DNA of 64,000 nt from Malus domestica (lineage: Eukaryota; Streptophyta; Magnoliopsida; Rosales; Rosaceae). Each line of letters starts with the position of its first letter. Within the stretch, counting starts at the first letter, position 1. The notes beneath the pieces are model-generated. The model was given only the letters and a program-made list of their open reading frames with translations, did no database searches and was not told the origin of the DNA. Both the position numbers and the translations under genes were made by a program. Below are positions 1 to 15,788 of the stretch, piece after piece. The stretch spans positions 32,045,501-32,109,500 of the forward strand of contig NC_091661.1 of assembly GCF_042453785.1 (NCBI RefSeq), read 5' to 3'.

Positions 1-231
1 TAGATGCCTGATAATCCTGTAGCGAGTGTCCTCTTTTGGATTGTAGGATACATTTGCAATTGCTAATTGATAGATAATTACTGAGTGATCTGATCAATAA
101 CATTTTGCCAATGCCAATGTTGGATGTCCACAGTCATTTCACATTTATTAATAAGGAACTGATTTCCTGATATTTTCTTTCACTTCTGATGAGAGAACTT
201 TTGAAGCTCATTTCCATATTTGAATTTTCAG

Positions 232-3200
232 TCTCAATTGGCAGCACCAGCTTTGCAAGAATCCCCGTCCAAACCCTGATATTAAAACACTATTTATGGA
301 TCATTCTTGCACTCCAACTGCTAACGGATCTCGTCCACCACCCACAAATAGTCCCCTTGTAGGACCAATTCCAAAGGCTGGCGCATTTCCTCCTATTGGT
401 GCCCATGGTGTAAGTTGCACCTAATTATCTCCATAAGAGAGTGCAACAATTTCTAACAGTACTTGGGATTGACTATTTATCATTGTGCAGCCATTTCAAC
501 CCGTTGTCTCCCCATCTCCTGGTGCCATTGCTGGGTGGATGTCAAGCACTAATCCTTCTTTGCCCCACCCTGCTGTTCCAGCAGCTCCTCCTGGTATGCA
601 GCCTTCTAGTGCAGCTGCTTTCTTGAAGCACCCAAGGACCCCTACAGGTGTTACAGGGATTGATTATCAATCAGCTGATTCAGAGCACTTGATGAAGCGC
701 ATTCGCACTGGCCAAGCTGATGAGGTGTGACAAGAAACAATGTTTTATGCAAGCTCAATTACCATGTTTTACTTGTAATAAGCACTAAGATCTTGCTCCC
801 CCTTCTTCTAGTACAAATAATGACGAAAATACCTACGCTCACCATGGTCTTTCAGGTGTCCTTTTCTGGTGTGATGCATAATTCCAATGTCTATTCGCAA
901 GATGATCTTCCTAGGGCTGTTGTCCGTACCCTTAGTCAAGGATCTAATGTGATGAGCATGGACTTCCATCCACAACAGCAAACTATTCTTCTAGGTTTGT
1001 ACTTGGATATAGTTTGATCACCAGTTGTTTTTTTGGTTCATTTTTCTGAAGTTTTCAATTATTTTGTTTGTAGTTGGAACAAATGTTGGTGATATCAGCC
1101 TCTGGGAAGTAGGGTCCCGGGAGAGGTTGGTACATAGGCCTTTCAAGGTTTGGGATATACAAACTGCGTCAACACCATTGCAGGTATTGTATGTTATGGT
1201 TTTATAGGACTTGTTACTTGCTTTCCTGTTATCTATATCGTCAGTAATGAGTTACATGATGGGGTTGGGTCTATCAGAAACTCATAACCATTGTTCAAGG
1301 AAGATATAATTTTGAGTCTTATTCTTATGATATTTTCACCAAGACCAGGGTAGTTGACACCTTGAACTAAACTTTGGTACAATAAGTATATTGATCTAGA
1401 AGATCAACTGATTGTACTTTAAAATCATTTCCTGATTCAGACAGCTCTGGTGAATGATGCTGCAATATCAGTGAATCGTTGTGTATGGGCACCAGATGGA
1501 CTTATGTTGGGTATGTACACTCCTGATGGAAGGAGACAAATAGTTAGCTTTTTTTTGTGAGATAACATTGATGACCTGCCTTTTACATTTCCCAGGTGTT
1601 GCATTCTCTAAGCACATTGTTCAGATATATAATTACAATCCAACTGGAGAACTGAGACAACATTTGGAGGTAAGCTTGTACTTCATATAATTTTTTCCTA
1701 GGGGCAATGACAAGGTACAAGTTATTGATTATTTGTCTCATCTTTTAGATTGATGCTCATGTCGGCGGTGTTAATGACATTGCATTCGCTCATCCCAACA
1801 AGCAACTGTGTATTGTCACGTGTGGAGATGATAGAGTGATTAAGGTGAGCTGTAAGACTTGATGTGGTTTCATACTTGGAAGAGATTTGGGGTCCCTGGT
1901 TATAACCATCTGTGCAACAGGTATGGGATGCTGTAGCCGGACGCAGACAGTATACATTTGAAGGCCATGAAGCTCCTGTGTATTCAGTGTGCCCTCACTA
2001 CAAAGAAAATATCCAGGTATGTATCTAAGTATCTTTATAAGCTCATTAGGGAGTTTGTTCTAATTTGTCTTTTCAGATAAGCTCCCATCCTCCTGACCTA
2101 GTATAGAACATTGCCATTTTTCGTTGTGGCAGTTCATTTTTTCAACTGCCATTGACGGGAAGATTAAAGCTTGGCTATATGATTGCTTGGGATCACGAGT
2201 GGACTATGATGCTCCTGGACTTTGGTGCACTATGATGTTGTATAGTGCAGATGGAACCAGGTAAAATTTGTGCTCCATTGTATATTTGTCCGTTGCAGAT
2301 TATAGTTTGACATTAAATTATTGGATTAATGTATCTGCACGGAAGCTTTTTCATTACTAATGATGTGAGCTTTATTGGATGAAAAATACAGCTATTTTCC
2401 CAGCTCCCCCCTTCAGCCCTCCTCGTCTTTTTTTTTCTTTTCTGGAAATTTCAATTTAAATTGTAAGCCATTAATTATATGTCCCAAATGCATACGTATA
2501 CATAATGAAGATACATATGGTGCATGCAGACTCTTTTCCTGTGGAACAAGTAAAGACGGTGAATCCCATCTGGTGGAGTGGAATGAGAGTGAAGGGGCTA
2601 TCAAACGGACATATTCTGGTTTTAGAAAACGCTGTTTAGATGTTGTTCAGTTTGACACAACAAGGAACCGATTCTTAGCTGCTGGTGATGAATTTCAAAT
2701 TAAGTTCTGGGATATGGACAATACCAATGTGTTGGCAGCTGTGGATGCAGATGGCGGTTTGCCTGTCAGTAGCACTCTCTATACATTTCATCAATACCAT
2801 TCAACTTGAAGAGTGAATAAGTCACATTAAATGTTTTGCCCTTCTAATTTTTGCAGGCTAGTCCTAGGCTGAGATTCAATAAAGAAGGGTCACTGTTGGC
2901 TGTAACAACGAATGACAGTGGTATTAAGATTTTAGCAAATAATGATGGCTTGCGCTTGATTAGAATGTTAGAGGGAAGGGCTATGGAGAAAAATCGAGGC
3001 ACTTCTGAGCCCATCAACTCTAAGGTAGGTTTTCTTCTGTGGTGCTTAAGTCCATATTTGCAAAATGCTTGCTGACATTATTTGTTTTTTGTCTGATTAG
3101 TTATCAATAGTTATATTTCTACTTTGCCATCGAGATTCTCATGTCAAGTTTTATTGCTTGCCTTTTGTTAATTTTCTTCTAGCAGCCTCTGATGGTTAAT

Positions 3201-5949
3201 GCAATAGGTGCCATTGTGAATGTTCCCAACGCTGTTGTTCCATCCCTGGAACGCCCTGATAGAATACAACCAGTTGTGTCTATCAGTAATCTAGTAAGTT
3301 TAAGTTATATGGAATTATTTAAGCTCTTTATGTTTGTTGGTTTATGTTGGTTTTTCACTGCAGGGCACTATGGAGAACAGCAGGCTTGTTGATGTTAAAC
3401 CACGGATTTCTGATGATATAGACAAAATTAAGAGCTGGAAATTTTCTGATGTTGCGGATCCCTCTCAAATGAAAGCTCTGCGACTGCCCGACTCTACAAC
3501 TGCTGGAAAGGTATAGATGATGGACCTTGGATGAGTTTATATATGTCTCGTGTCTGTGGGGGAGTATAAAACCTAGCAGCAATAACAAGAGAGGATCTTG
3601 CCAATTCTGATTAACAGAAAACCCTAATTTTACGTTTTTTAAACCCAAAATAAAGCAGATTTTATCTGGTTAGTGAACATACTTTTGTTCGTTTTGTCTC
3701 TAAAACTGGTGCCAATTAATCAACAGATACGTATGTACTGTCGTGAGCTAGATTGTTTACTTTTGCTAGGTAGATTCCACAATACCATAATTGAAGAAAT
3801 TATTTTACAGTTGCAGATTGTCAGACTAATTTACACCAACAATGGCCTGGCTCTGTTAGCCCTTGCCTCCAATGCTGTTCACAAGCTCTGGAAATGGCAG
3901 CGGAATGAAAGGAATCCATCCGGGAAGGTCTGGCTTCTTTTTTTTCCTCAAGTGAATCTGTACCTTTGGTGCATCTTATGTGTTTCTTATAAATTTCTAT
4001 CATGCAGTTTTGTTTTGTTTATGCTTTTCTATTAAAAAAATTTCAGGCTAGTGCATACGTTGCACCACAGTTGTGGCAGCCACCCAATGGAACTCTTATG
4101 ACTAATGATGTAAATGACAATAAACCAGCTGAGGAATCTATTGCGTGCATTGCTTTATCCAAAAATGATTCTTACGTCATGTCTGCATCTGGTGGAAAGG
4201 TCTCTTTGTTCAACATGATGACATTTAAGGTACGTTATTGATGCCGTCTTTTAGAACCATGTACAAAGGTTTACACCACATTTTTTGTGTTTGTGCCTTC
4301 TCGTTCTATTGATTTTTAGTCTGGCTTCACATACAGGGCTGATTCCCTTACCGACATAGCCATTCTTACATATCACAATCTGTTTAATTTATCTTGTTGA
4401 CTGAATCCACCTGGTAACTGCTTTGCAGGTCATGACAACATTTGTATCTCCCCCTCCCGCTGCCACTTTTTTGGCATTTCATCCTCAAGACAATAATATA
4501 ATTGCAATTGGCATGGAGGATTCTACTATATTAATTTATAATGTTAGGGTTGATGAGGTAAAGCATCTTCCTTGGTTTTCTTTGGAATTGTTGCTTGATG
4601 GCTTTTAGCTTTAGCTCGGTTGTCCGGTTATCTGAAAAGCTAAACCTTGGATGAGATTTTCAGGTCAAAACCAAACTGAAAGGTCACCAGAATCGGATTA
4701 CAGGCCTTGCATTTTCCCAAATTCTTAATGTACTGGTATCTTCAGGTGCTGATACCCAGGTGAGTGACTGGTTAAAGTTTTTATTTCTATGACAAGCATG
4801 GCAGTTATTTCCGAACCTCAAAAGGAACATTGAGGTTGCTGCTCATTTATTTGTTTTCGTGTGACTAGTTGGCTTTTTTGTGGGGTGGGGGGAGGTGAAT
4901 GTTACGCCTTAATTAAAGGGCAAGGATAAATATGGATGGAGGTGTTTCACACACTTACAGATAGAGTATTGGTATCCGACGACTGAATACAACGTTTGGA
5001 TCATTATGATGAGCCACTGCTCTAACTGGAAAATATTAGGCACACTATTAATTCTCTTATTTAATTGCAATTATTTTATTTTTGAGTCCATAGATTCTAA
5101 TTGCATGAGAGTTTTATTTGTACCGCGATTACAGTTATGTGTGTGGAGCATTGATGGATGGGAGAAAAAGAAAACAAGGTTCATACAAGCACCAGCTGGT
5201 CGTCAACCCCCGATGGTTGGAGAAACAAAAGTTCAGTTTCATAATGATCACACACACCTGTTGGTTGCCCATGAAAGCCAAGTTGCTGTGTACGATTGCA
5301 AGCTTGAATGTTTGCGCTCAGTAAGTTTTCACCTGGCAGTCCTTGTGTCATAGTTTCTCATTAATTTTTCTGCTTCGCAGATCGATATGCAAGAAACTTG
5401 ATTTCCATTTTTTAATTAACTTTTCCTTCCTTTATTGTAATTTGACTTTTCTTCACCTCTGTGATGATAGTGGTCTCCGAAAGATGCACTCGCTGCTCCC
5501 ATATCAAGTGCAATATATTCATGTGATGGTCTACTGGTTTATGCTTCATTTTGTGACGGTGCTGTTGGAGTTTTTGATGCTGATACCTTAAGACTCAGAT
5601 GTCGAGTAGCACCTACTGCTTATATACCATCATTTTCTCTCAGGTGAGCCGAAAATAGTATTATGCTGTTTGTTGAATCGAAACCTTTGTTCTTTTATTT
5701 GTAAATTCACTTGCTATTTGCTGATGGAAAATCATCTGCAGCGGAAACCCCAGCTACCCTTTGGTTATAGCAGCTCATCCATCTGAGCCGAATCAGATTG
5801 CACTTGGCATGACTGACGGCTCAGTGCATGTAGTTGAACCGTCTGATGTAGAGCTGAAGTGGGGTGGGGCGCCCCCTCTAGAGAATGGCCCTTCCAATTC
5901 GTCAAATCCCTCTCCTAGCGGTCAAGCATCTGAACATCCTTCCCGGTGA
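232..5949 (+). CDS. TPR3: TOPLESS-related transcriptional co-repressor, 3' part (20 exons)
   Basis: Groucho/TLE-type nuclear co-repressor that bridges EAR-motif repressors (Aux/IAA, JAZ adaptors and others) to histone deacetylases. Exons by splice sites and frame: 232-409, 491-724, 856-994, 1074-1183, 1441-1510, 1596-1669, 1749-1844, 1921-2016, 2133-2260, 2530-2764, 2857-3024, 3186-3293, 3364-3510, 3817-3927, 4047-4229, 4429-4557, 4664-4759, 5135-5320, 5471-5643, 5742-5949. They join into 955 uninterrupted codons plus stop. The first exon opens with the family motif LNWQHQLCKNPRPNPDIKTL, about residue 180 in full-length members (~1130 aa), so the LisH/CTLH N-terminus lies upstream of the window. 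Then come a Pro-rich linker and two blocks of WD40 repeats (VGTNVGDISLWEVGSRERL, KLKGHQNRITGLAFS). The linker ending in LMKRIRTGQADEV and the C-terminus GQASEHPSR fit the TPR3 subgroup better than TPL/TPR1 or TPR2, by memory. No frame breaks seen. Confidence 0.93.
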
Positions 5950-6660
5950 TGGTGACATCGATGAAACTGTCACCAAAGAAACGTTTCGCCGAGACTAAGA
6001 GTCGACAGAAGAAACTTCGTGGTGCATTTTCAGGGATTTTAGTTAGTATCTTTTCCAATTTTTTTGTTAATTCGAGCCATAGCTTTGGATAACGGCTGCT
6101 TATTATTGTATGTAAATCTTTTATGTTTGTTTTGTCGAATGAAGTTGTAGGGGAAGTGAATCTCTGTATATTGTTGTCGTCACAATGTGTTGGAAGACAT
6201 CATGAAAAGGCCAATTTGCCTTCCGGCAGTTTTACCTTGTTTTATTCAACGTTGGAAAGGAATGCACAGGTTTTGTAGAAAAGGGTTTTTGAGAGCTCTT
6301 AAAATACATGCTCGTCATTCTATTAATCGCTATCCCATAACAAATTTGGCTTATTCAAGTTGAATAGAATAATGTGCTTCTATTTCTGCACTCAAGTTCA
6401 AATCTCTTTTCCTGTTGTTTAAGGGAAAAAAATTACCTTTTAAGAAAAAGGTTTTTGAGGTATCTTAAATTACTGCAAGATATGGTATTTTTTTTTCATA
6501 TGGATTCTTTAATCCATATATTATGCGTCACCCACTACATTTGGCGTCAATCCAACAATTCCATGGAGAAAGAGTAAACCTAATTAATTTTCAAAGGTAC
6601 AAAACTTATATGCGATAAGAATTTTATAATAACACTATTTTAAGCAGTCACTTCTTAACA
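5950..6660 (+). other. TPR3 3' UTR and spacer
   Basis: T-rich sequence follows the TPR3 stop. The 3' UTR probably ends within a few hundred bases, but no single poly(A) signal stands out. The remainder is AT-rich spacer with no gene that I can support. Confidence 0.5.
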
Positions 6661-6754
6661 TTTTGATCGAATTACTTATAACATTACGTAATTAACTTAA
6701 AATATCGTTTTGATCGAATTACTTATAACATTACGTAATTAACTTAAAATATCG
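6661..6754. repeat. Perfect 47-bp tandem duplication
   Basis: Bases 6661-6707 are repeated without change at 6708-6754. Perfect identity in a non-coding spacer points to a recent duplication. Confidence 0.9.
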
Positions 6755-6849
6755 TGACAGTAATTGGTATGTCAGGCCCAAGTCACCATAGGCCTCCATG
6801 AGCATTGCCCAGCCGCAGCCGCAGTTGTTGGTCACGTGACAACACTACT

Positions 6850-7387
6850 GGCAACCTCGCAGGGACCATTCCCGTTCAACACATCGGACTTGCTACCACC
6901 ACTCTGTCTCCCCTCCTACTCTCTCTCTGTCTAAACGGCGATTCGATTTGATCCGGTTCGGTTGGGCTCTTAGCAAAACCCAAAGCTTGGTAAGTCCTGC
7001 TCATCTCTATCTCAATCTTTTCTTTCCTGTTTGGTTGCCGGGAAAACGCCCCGCCGTGAAAAGATGTAAGACTTCAGTCCTCTTTTTTGTTTTTTATTTT
7101 TAGGTGCTGTAAACTACAGAATTTGTGCGAGTAAGTGTTTTCTGATTTACCTGGCCAAGCCTTGCTCGATTTTTCTCGGCAACCAAACAGAGTGCGAGAG
7201 CATAAAGTTTCAAAATTTACTTGATGTAGCATTTTTATTTTTCCTTGTGCAAGTTATTACAAGTTTCAAGTTACTGGAATTCAAATTTTGTGTTAAAATT
7301 GAGAAATTTAAGTGAATTTAATTTTTCAGATGAGAAATGGTTTTTATTTTTATTTTTATCATGAATTGTAGGTTAAGAGGGCTCTAA
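6850..7387 (+). promoter_or_regulatory. PP4R2 5' leader with a leader intron
   Basis: A CT-rich stretch (about 6895-6935) precedes a consensus donor at 6990 (CTTG|GTAAGT). A T-rich acceptor ends at 7371 (TTGTAG), 16 bases before the start codon at 7388. This is the usual shape of a plant 5' UTR intron. The transcription start is not determined. Confidence 0.55.
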
Positions 7388-9671
7388 ATGGAGATGCCAT
7401 CAAATGAAAATTCACAGCCCTCAATGAATTCTACCGGTGATGCTGATCATCAACAGGAGGCCATGCTTCCCGACGGCGTAGATAATCTGTAAATTCTTCT
7501 TTCCCTATACGTTTTAATACATACTTCTTATCTAATTTTGAATTTCAAGTTGGTTTGCAAGGCGCTTGTAGCTTAACATATTATACCACAGCGAAAGCAC
7601 ACGTTGTATGTTTTCTATACACTACAGGGCCTTATTGATGCTCTTCATTTATAACAGAATACAATGTGCTATTGACCCCGAGGGACGTTTTAAGGATCAG
7701 AGAACCTTCACATTCACGGAGTGAGGGATCATGCTACTTTTCATATAGACAGCATAGTATATTTATCCAGTCTAGTAGAAATTCAATTGTTAAGAGATCT
7801 AGTCAGTATGCATTTTTAGTAACTTCCATCATTTCGGGATCAGTAATTGTTTTCCCCTATAATTGAGACGATGTTAAGAAAATTTACTTTTTCACGTCAT
7901 ATTAAGGGCTCAAAAGTCTTCTTTCCGCAATTTATGTTACTCATTTGTTTTGTTTTTGATTCATATTAAGAAAGTATTGTTGAACTTGATATTTTAGATG
8001 TAAAGAGTCGAAGCTGGAGGTTTCTGAAGTTAGAGGCGTACTACAAGTTATTGCATCCACTGGGAAATTTTGGTAAGCTGTCATCTTCAATTTGTAACTC
8101 CCTCGTCTGTGTTTAGTGTATTGGTATATTAGTTTTGGTGCATGTCATGTATGTGTATTTGATTGTGTTTGCTCTCTGGTATGATGCACAAAAAACAAAA
8201 ATTCTGCTTGGTAGTTAACTGTTCTTGTTATTCATGTGTTACAGGCAGGATTGGGACAAATTAAAGAGCATGCTATCCTTTCAACTGAAGCAGGTATGGG
8301 AAGGTATGCCAGCATGTGGGGCCTTCAGCTATTTATGGTTGTCATTGTATGCATGTTTGCACGTGCACACACACACACTCTCTTAGACTTAGTGGATGTG
8401 CATGATTGCTTTCTGGTTCCCCGTTTATGATATGTGTATCTTTCTCTCTCTTTCCACCTCTCTATCGCTCTTATTCTTTGATTTGTGAAGGTTCTATTGG
8501 AGTATCCTGAGGAAGAAATGACAAGTGAGCAGCAAATTGCTTCTTTAGGAGAAACCTATCCTGAGCTGGTGAAGAGGTTGGATGAAGGTATTCTCATTTG
8601 CCCGATCATGTAACTTGATTGGTGGGTCATTATATGTGTTACTGCCTTTTGGTATTCGGTGAGATCAGTGTGATCTAAAACCAAGTTTTGATGAAAAATG
8701 GGTGGGATGATGTACTTGGACTAGTCTATGGTGTTACAGTTATAATTTTATAGAATTTTCAGTTCCTTTTTTCAATGATAATTGCTTATAGTTTGCTTCT
8801 TCATTGCAGCTCTTCATAATTTTACCGAAGGTCCTCCGTTTACCCTTCAGAGGCTTTGCGAGGTGTGCATTCTTACATCTCTTTGTTTGACACTTTTCGA
8901 GCTCTGGGATTATTGAATTAGTTGGGTTGAATTTGTCTGATCTTTTCTAAAACTGCTACTACTCTCTCGCCCCTCTTTTCACTCTACTGCGCTGTTAGCA
9001 TACCTTTAGCAAGTGCTTGCACATATTTTTGTGTTTGATATGTTTAACATACTACCATTCCTTTGCTATGTTACAATATACATCTCTTTACCAGATCTTT
9101 TTTTTTTCGGTGAATTTTTTTCAAACAGATCCTATTGGATGCAAAAAGAATCTATCCAAATCTCTCAAAGCTTGCTCTTGCATTAGAAAAGGTATATTAT
9201 TCAAAAACCTGATGGAAATGTTTTCCTTGATTACTGATATTCTTTTTATCTGACAATTTCTCTCTTTTAAGTTAATCTTTGCCACCTTAATTTAACTAAT
9301 ATTGAAGGATATAAAAGCTACAACTTGTGTATTAGTTTTCTTGAAACTTTTGATTTGTGGCGTTACAACTAGCATTCTCTTGCTTGTAGAATCTATTGGT
9401 GACATCTATGCTGACAGCCTCAACGGATCCATATCCACAATCCACGGTGCAAAATTCAGTTGAACCAGACAAAGCAATTGAAGAAGCTAAAATTCACTCT
9501 GATTCAGTAGCGCAAAATGGGGTGGAACCTATGGTAAGTGGCGATAGGGATGAAGTTATGTCAGAGGTAGTGCAAGCTGATATCGATAATGACATGACCA
9601 TCGCGATGGAAGCTTTTGAAGATATAGTGGGATCATCAGACGCAAATTCAGTGCAGACGTATGATTCTTAG
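7388..9671 (+). CDS. PP4R2L: Protein phosphatase 4 regulatory subunit 2 (PPP4R2) homologue
   Basis: Regulatory subunit that with PP4R3 and the PP4 catalytic subunit forms a nuclear Ser/Thr phosphatase, in other organisms linked to DNA-damage signalling. Exons 7388-7488, 7998-8072, 8245-8293, 8491-8587, 8810-8862, 9129-9191 and 9390-9671 join in frame to 239 codons plus TAG. The PPP4R2 core (about residues 34-150) contains GVLQVIASTGKFWQDWDKLK, then EGPPFTLQRLCEILLDAKR and YPNLSKLALALEKNLLVTS, all characteristic of the family. The C-terminal ~90 residues are acidic and low in complexity, as expected. The first ATG after the leader intron is taken as the start (MEMPSNENSQ). It lies tail-to-tail with the ARF gene. 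In Arabidopsis the homologue also neighbours ARFB1b (from memory). Confidence 0.88.
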
Positions 9672-10517
9672 TTTTCCGGCGATGTAGTTGAGAGCTCATC
9701 AGTTCCGGCTTTACCTGATGTAGTTAGCAGTAACACTTTTTCTGATGCTTTGTTTTAACGCATTTGTTCAGCAACTTTATATTGCCCACTTGTGCAATGC
9801 CTTCGCTGTTGAGACATGCATGCGGTAAGGCAAAGAGAATTATCTTTAACTATTGATTTAACGTAATTTTTCGTGAAAATTGTTTGTGCGCGCATTTAGA
9901 AACATGTCTTTGAGCCTTTTGGAAGTGAAAAATGGAAAAATCAACACGATTCAAATAGCGGGTTTGCCCGATAACATTTTGTTACTGAATCCAAATAGGC
10001 CTGTGTGGGACGCGAATGCAAAGGGACGCAAGTGTGCTTCTTGGACGGACAGATGACGTAACACGAGCAATCATACCCATTAATCCATCAAAAAGTAGGC
10101 ACCTGCGGACTTGAGGTCGAGCATCATCAATCATCTACAAATATGCAAAACAATATTTTTCAAGGGGCAAAATCCAAATCTTACATAGTAGCAGCAAATA
10201 CTCATCGATTGCACAACCTGGCGATTTGGAATATACATCGGAATAGGTTACATGTCTGAATGTCAAAGCAAGTCCAGGAGGAAGCACTGACTAAACTCTC
10301 AAAAAGAAGGGGGGAAAAGTTGATAACACTCCAGGGACTTTTGGATTGAACCAATGACCAACTCTCCAGCTCGTCGTCAATTTTGATTGACAGACCCAAG
10401 AATCCTAATAAACCTGCGGAAATACAAGGAATAAACATTTAATTGAGGACTTGTTGAGGACTTGGCTTGCCAACTAAGCTGGTAAAACATTAATAAGAAA
10501 AGCACCAACCTCAACTG
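9672..10517. other. Convergent 3' UTRs of PP4R2 and ARF
   Basis: The + strand PP4R2 gene and the - strand ARF gene end here facing each other. About 9672-9850 is the likely PP4R2 3' UTR and about 10150-10517 the likely ARF 3' UTR. Short ORFs in between have no recognisable product. Confidence 0.5.
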
Positions 10518-12782
<2,265 letters not shown>

Positions 12783-13020
12783 GGCCACGAAACAATCAAC
12801 ACAATACTCGAAGAAAAAGAAAAAGGGAAAGTTCGACCTCTCTCTCTATTCGTCTGCGTGGGTGTTGGACGAAGTTGATCGGGAGCTCATCGTCGACGAG
12901 AGAGAGAGAGAAATCAGTAGGGGATTCGATCGATTTTTAGAGAGAGAGAAACAACACCCGCGTGACGTGAGCCTTGGCCTGCCTGGCAGAGAAATTTGCT
13001 GAAATAAAAGAAAAATAAAA
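12783..13020 (-). promoter_or_regulatory. ARF promoter and 5' leader, GA/CT-rich
   Basis: Directly upstream of the ARF start codon (reading the - strand) are several GA tracts on the + strand (around 12898-12912 and 12938-12950), which are CT tracts on the transcript strand. CT-rich leaders are common in plant housekeeping genes. No clear TATA box was identified. Confidence 0.4.
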
Positions 13021-14010
13021 TAAAATTATGGTAAAGAAAAAGACCGCATCCAACCAAGAAAGGTCGTTGTGAATAATATGTGAATAATAGTCTGTTCCTA
13101 TTTATATACAGTATTTTTATTATTTATTTGTAAAAATTTTATAAAGTGAATAATATTACTACATTAATTTTTTTCTATAAAATAAAAGCATGTGAAGGAA
13201 GGAAGAGTAGTGAGAGACTCATGGTAGAGAGAGAGGAAAGAAGAGGAAGAGAGAAAGGAGAGGAAGAAGAGGGGAAAAGTAAAGAGAGTTATTTTTGTAC
13301 TTTTATTATTTCAGATTATAATGAAAGCATCACTGCTGCTTCGAGGATGTAATTCAGTCACACTCACAGTAGAAGAACTTCGTAAATTTTGTGTCTTGTT
13401 TATTCTACTGCACATACCTTCGAATTTACAACAGTTACAGCGTGCTCTTTATTTTCTGGATTGATTGGATGCAAAAAAAGAAAGACCGCATCCAACTTTT
13501 ACATTTAAATTTAAATATTTATTTTATGTTGAAACAAAAATGCAAATACAATGATGGTAAATTAGAATATTCCGTCCATTTCTCCTCCTCTGAATCACTG
13601 AAAGAAGGAAAGACAAGTGTTGTGAGAACGGCCGTTTTTCTTTTGCTAACTGCTACATAGTTGTAGGGTGGGTTTGGTACGGTTATTGTACCAAAACTTT
13701 CCTATCAATTGCCACATCTAACTTTTGATACCGCGAAATTGATTATTATTATCGTACTAAATTTTTAGTATATCATATTTTGATGTGACAAATAATTTAA
13801 TTGGTATGATATGGTTATTGTATTGCCACTTTGTTGTTCGACAATTTTTTTAGGCCAAAATCTATTTATTTTCAAGTCTAATATTATGCCCTTAGTACAT
13901 ATTTTGTATCTCTAAAAGTGATTATTTGTTACCCTTGTTAAAAGTTGAATTTAACAAATTGCATAAAGAGACAGGCAGAAAATTGTAGATGTGCTGCAAC
14001 TCTCCAATGA
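13021..14010. other. AT-rich spacer
   Basis: No gene supported. A purine-rich patch lies at 13195-13280. A short inverted repeat (TTGGTAC ... GTACCAA) near 13676-13696 resembles a MITE end, but no partner end was found. Confidence 0.4.
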
Positions 14011-14100
14011 ACATTTAATTTACACATTTGAATAAGAGTTGTTAGATCTCGTTAGGTTAAATAATCTAACAACTCTTATTTAGATATATAACTTAAATGT
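14011..14100. repeat. Foldback sequence (17-bp perfect stem)
   Basis: Bases 14031-14047 and 14064-14080 are perfect reverse complements around a 16-base loop. Outer arms 14011-14018 and 14093-14100 also pair. The whole could be a tiny MITE or a chance hairpin. Confidence 0.6.
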
Positions 14101-14507
14101 CACTTTTGGTGTATACTAGAGAAAGTCTCTCGTACCTACGGATCTTGAATGTCTATATTTGCACATTCTGAGTATCAAAAATGAAAGATGAAATGCGGGT
14201 AATTGCAAGATGTATAAATGTAGAGGCTTGAATCTCCTTCCGTAGTACCTTAATAAAATTTTCAATTTAAACTAGTAGAATTAGGAAATTTTGTAATCTA
14301 GTTTAACAATCATCTATGCAACCGTATAAAATTGAGACATATTTATATTATAATTAGAAGAATAAGGAAATTTTATTTCCTTCTCATTTCGAAAGTAGAA
14401 TAAATGAGAAGTTTTCTTTTCCAGATAAACCTAAAATAAAGGATGAAAAAACATATAAAGTCTGGTTCAAAGTGAACCTTAAAACACATGTCTTGTTATT
14501 TTGAGGA

Positions 14508-14671
14508 TAATTTTTTCAACATGATCGGTACACGGAGTGGTACACCATATGTCGCTATACAAATTATCGGATATGTATGTTAAAAAGTAATAATTTAAAA
14601 AATAAAAATTTTCACCACTTATATAAAAACACATGATGTACCCTCCGTGTTCTGATCACAACGAAAATTTA
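14508..14671. mobile_element. Small MITE-like element
   Basis: The ends are imperfect inverted repeats. TGATCGGTACACGGAGTGG from 14522 matches, as reverse complement, the segment ending at 14658 (CTCCGTGTTCTGATCA). Pairing continues outward for about a dozen bases on each side. About 160 bp long with no coding potential. No TSD could be fixed. Confidence 0.5.
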
Positions 14672-15788
14672 TCTTCTTTGAGCAGGCTCCGACTATACTG
14701 CTATGTTGATGGAATAGTGAATGTGGTATGGAAAGGTGTCGTGCTGTAGTGATCTGTTTCAGCTCATCGTTGAACCTTCTGCTTCAATCTTTTGCATGGC
14801 AGAAGTGGTGTGCAACCTTTGCATTTAAATGGTCCTTCAGAACATTCCTTCATAGTGACTCATCCACGCTTGGCAGCTTCAGTGTAAAGAGCCAATATCT
14901 GATCAACTGTCATGAGGTATTTGCCGGTGGAATTCATGACCTTGACAGCAGTTGATGATGAGTACTCGAGAGCAATGCTAAGTAAGCAACCAGGCAAAGG
15001 TCCCAGACAGTCAGTTCCAGATTGGAGGTTTGATTTCAGTTCCGACTGACTGCTCTTTTTCTCCTTGTCCTGCAGGCGTGGACAAGGACAAAGACAAAGA
15101 CAGAGAGAAACCATGATATAGGATACTCTTGCTTTCAACCCTAATGATATGAGATACTCTTGTTCTTGGTGTGGCTTATTTGCTGAGGTATTATCGGGGG
15201 GAAATAAAGCTGAGTATTTCGAGAGGTTATGTTGAGGGTGCCTTTTCGAATGCGAGAAAGGGTTGAGCATTTTTGCAGGTTTGCCTGTCCGTGGAGGAGG
15301 GAGGTTGACGTATATAGGGATTTTCCAATAGCAAGTAGTAATGCTATTCCTTTACCCTTCTTGGTCACAGTAATGTAGTGGGAGCTGCTAGCTTCACGTG
15401 TTTTAACTTTGTCAGAGCACTTTGAAAAAGATGTATGTGGTATTTAGAAAGCTGATGTTGCGTGTGAAGATTACAGACAAGCTTTATCTAAGGAAATCTG
15501 GCTCTCGAAGTTCTGAGAGCTGTGCCTCTTCGGTTTTTGAACAAGCAATCCTATCAGGGATCTGGCTCTCAAGATTCAGAAAGCAGTACCGCTTCGGTTT
15601 TTGAGAAAGTAATTATGTTGGGAGTCTTTTCTCGAATGTGAGTAAAGGTTGGACGTTCCTGCCCGTCTGTCTTGACACGGAACACGGAAGTTGACACACA
15701 TAGGGACTTTCCAGTTGTTAAGCAGTGGTGATGTTCCTTTACCCTTGTGGGTAATAGTAAGGTAGCTGGAACTTCGAAATTCTCGTGC

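Noticed and set aside
9017-9253. 78-codon + strand ORF
   Set aside because: Runs across a PP4R2 intron and exon 6 in the wrong frame.
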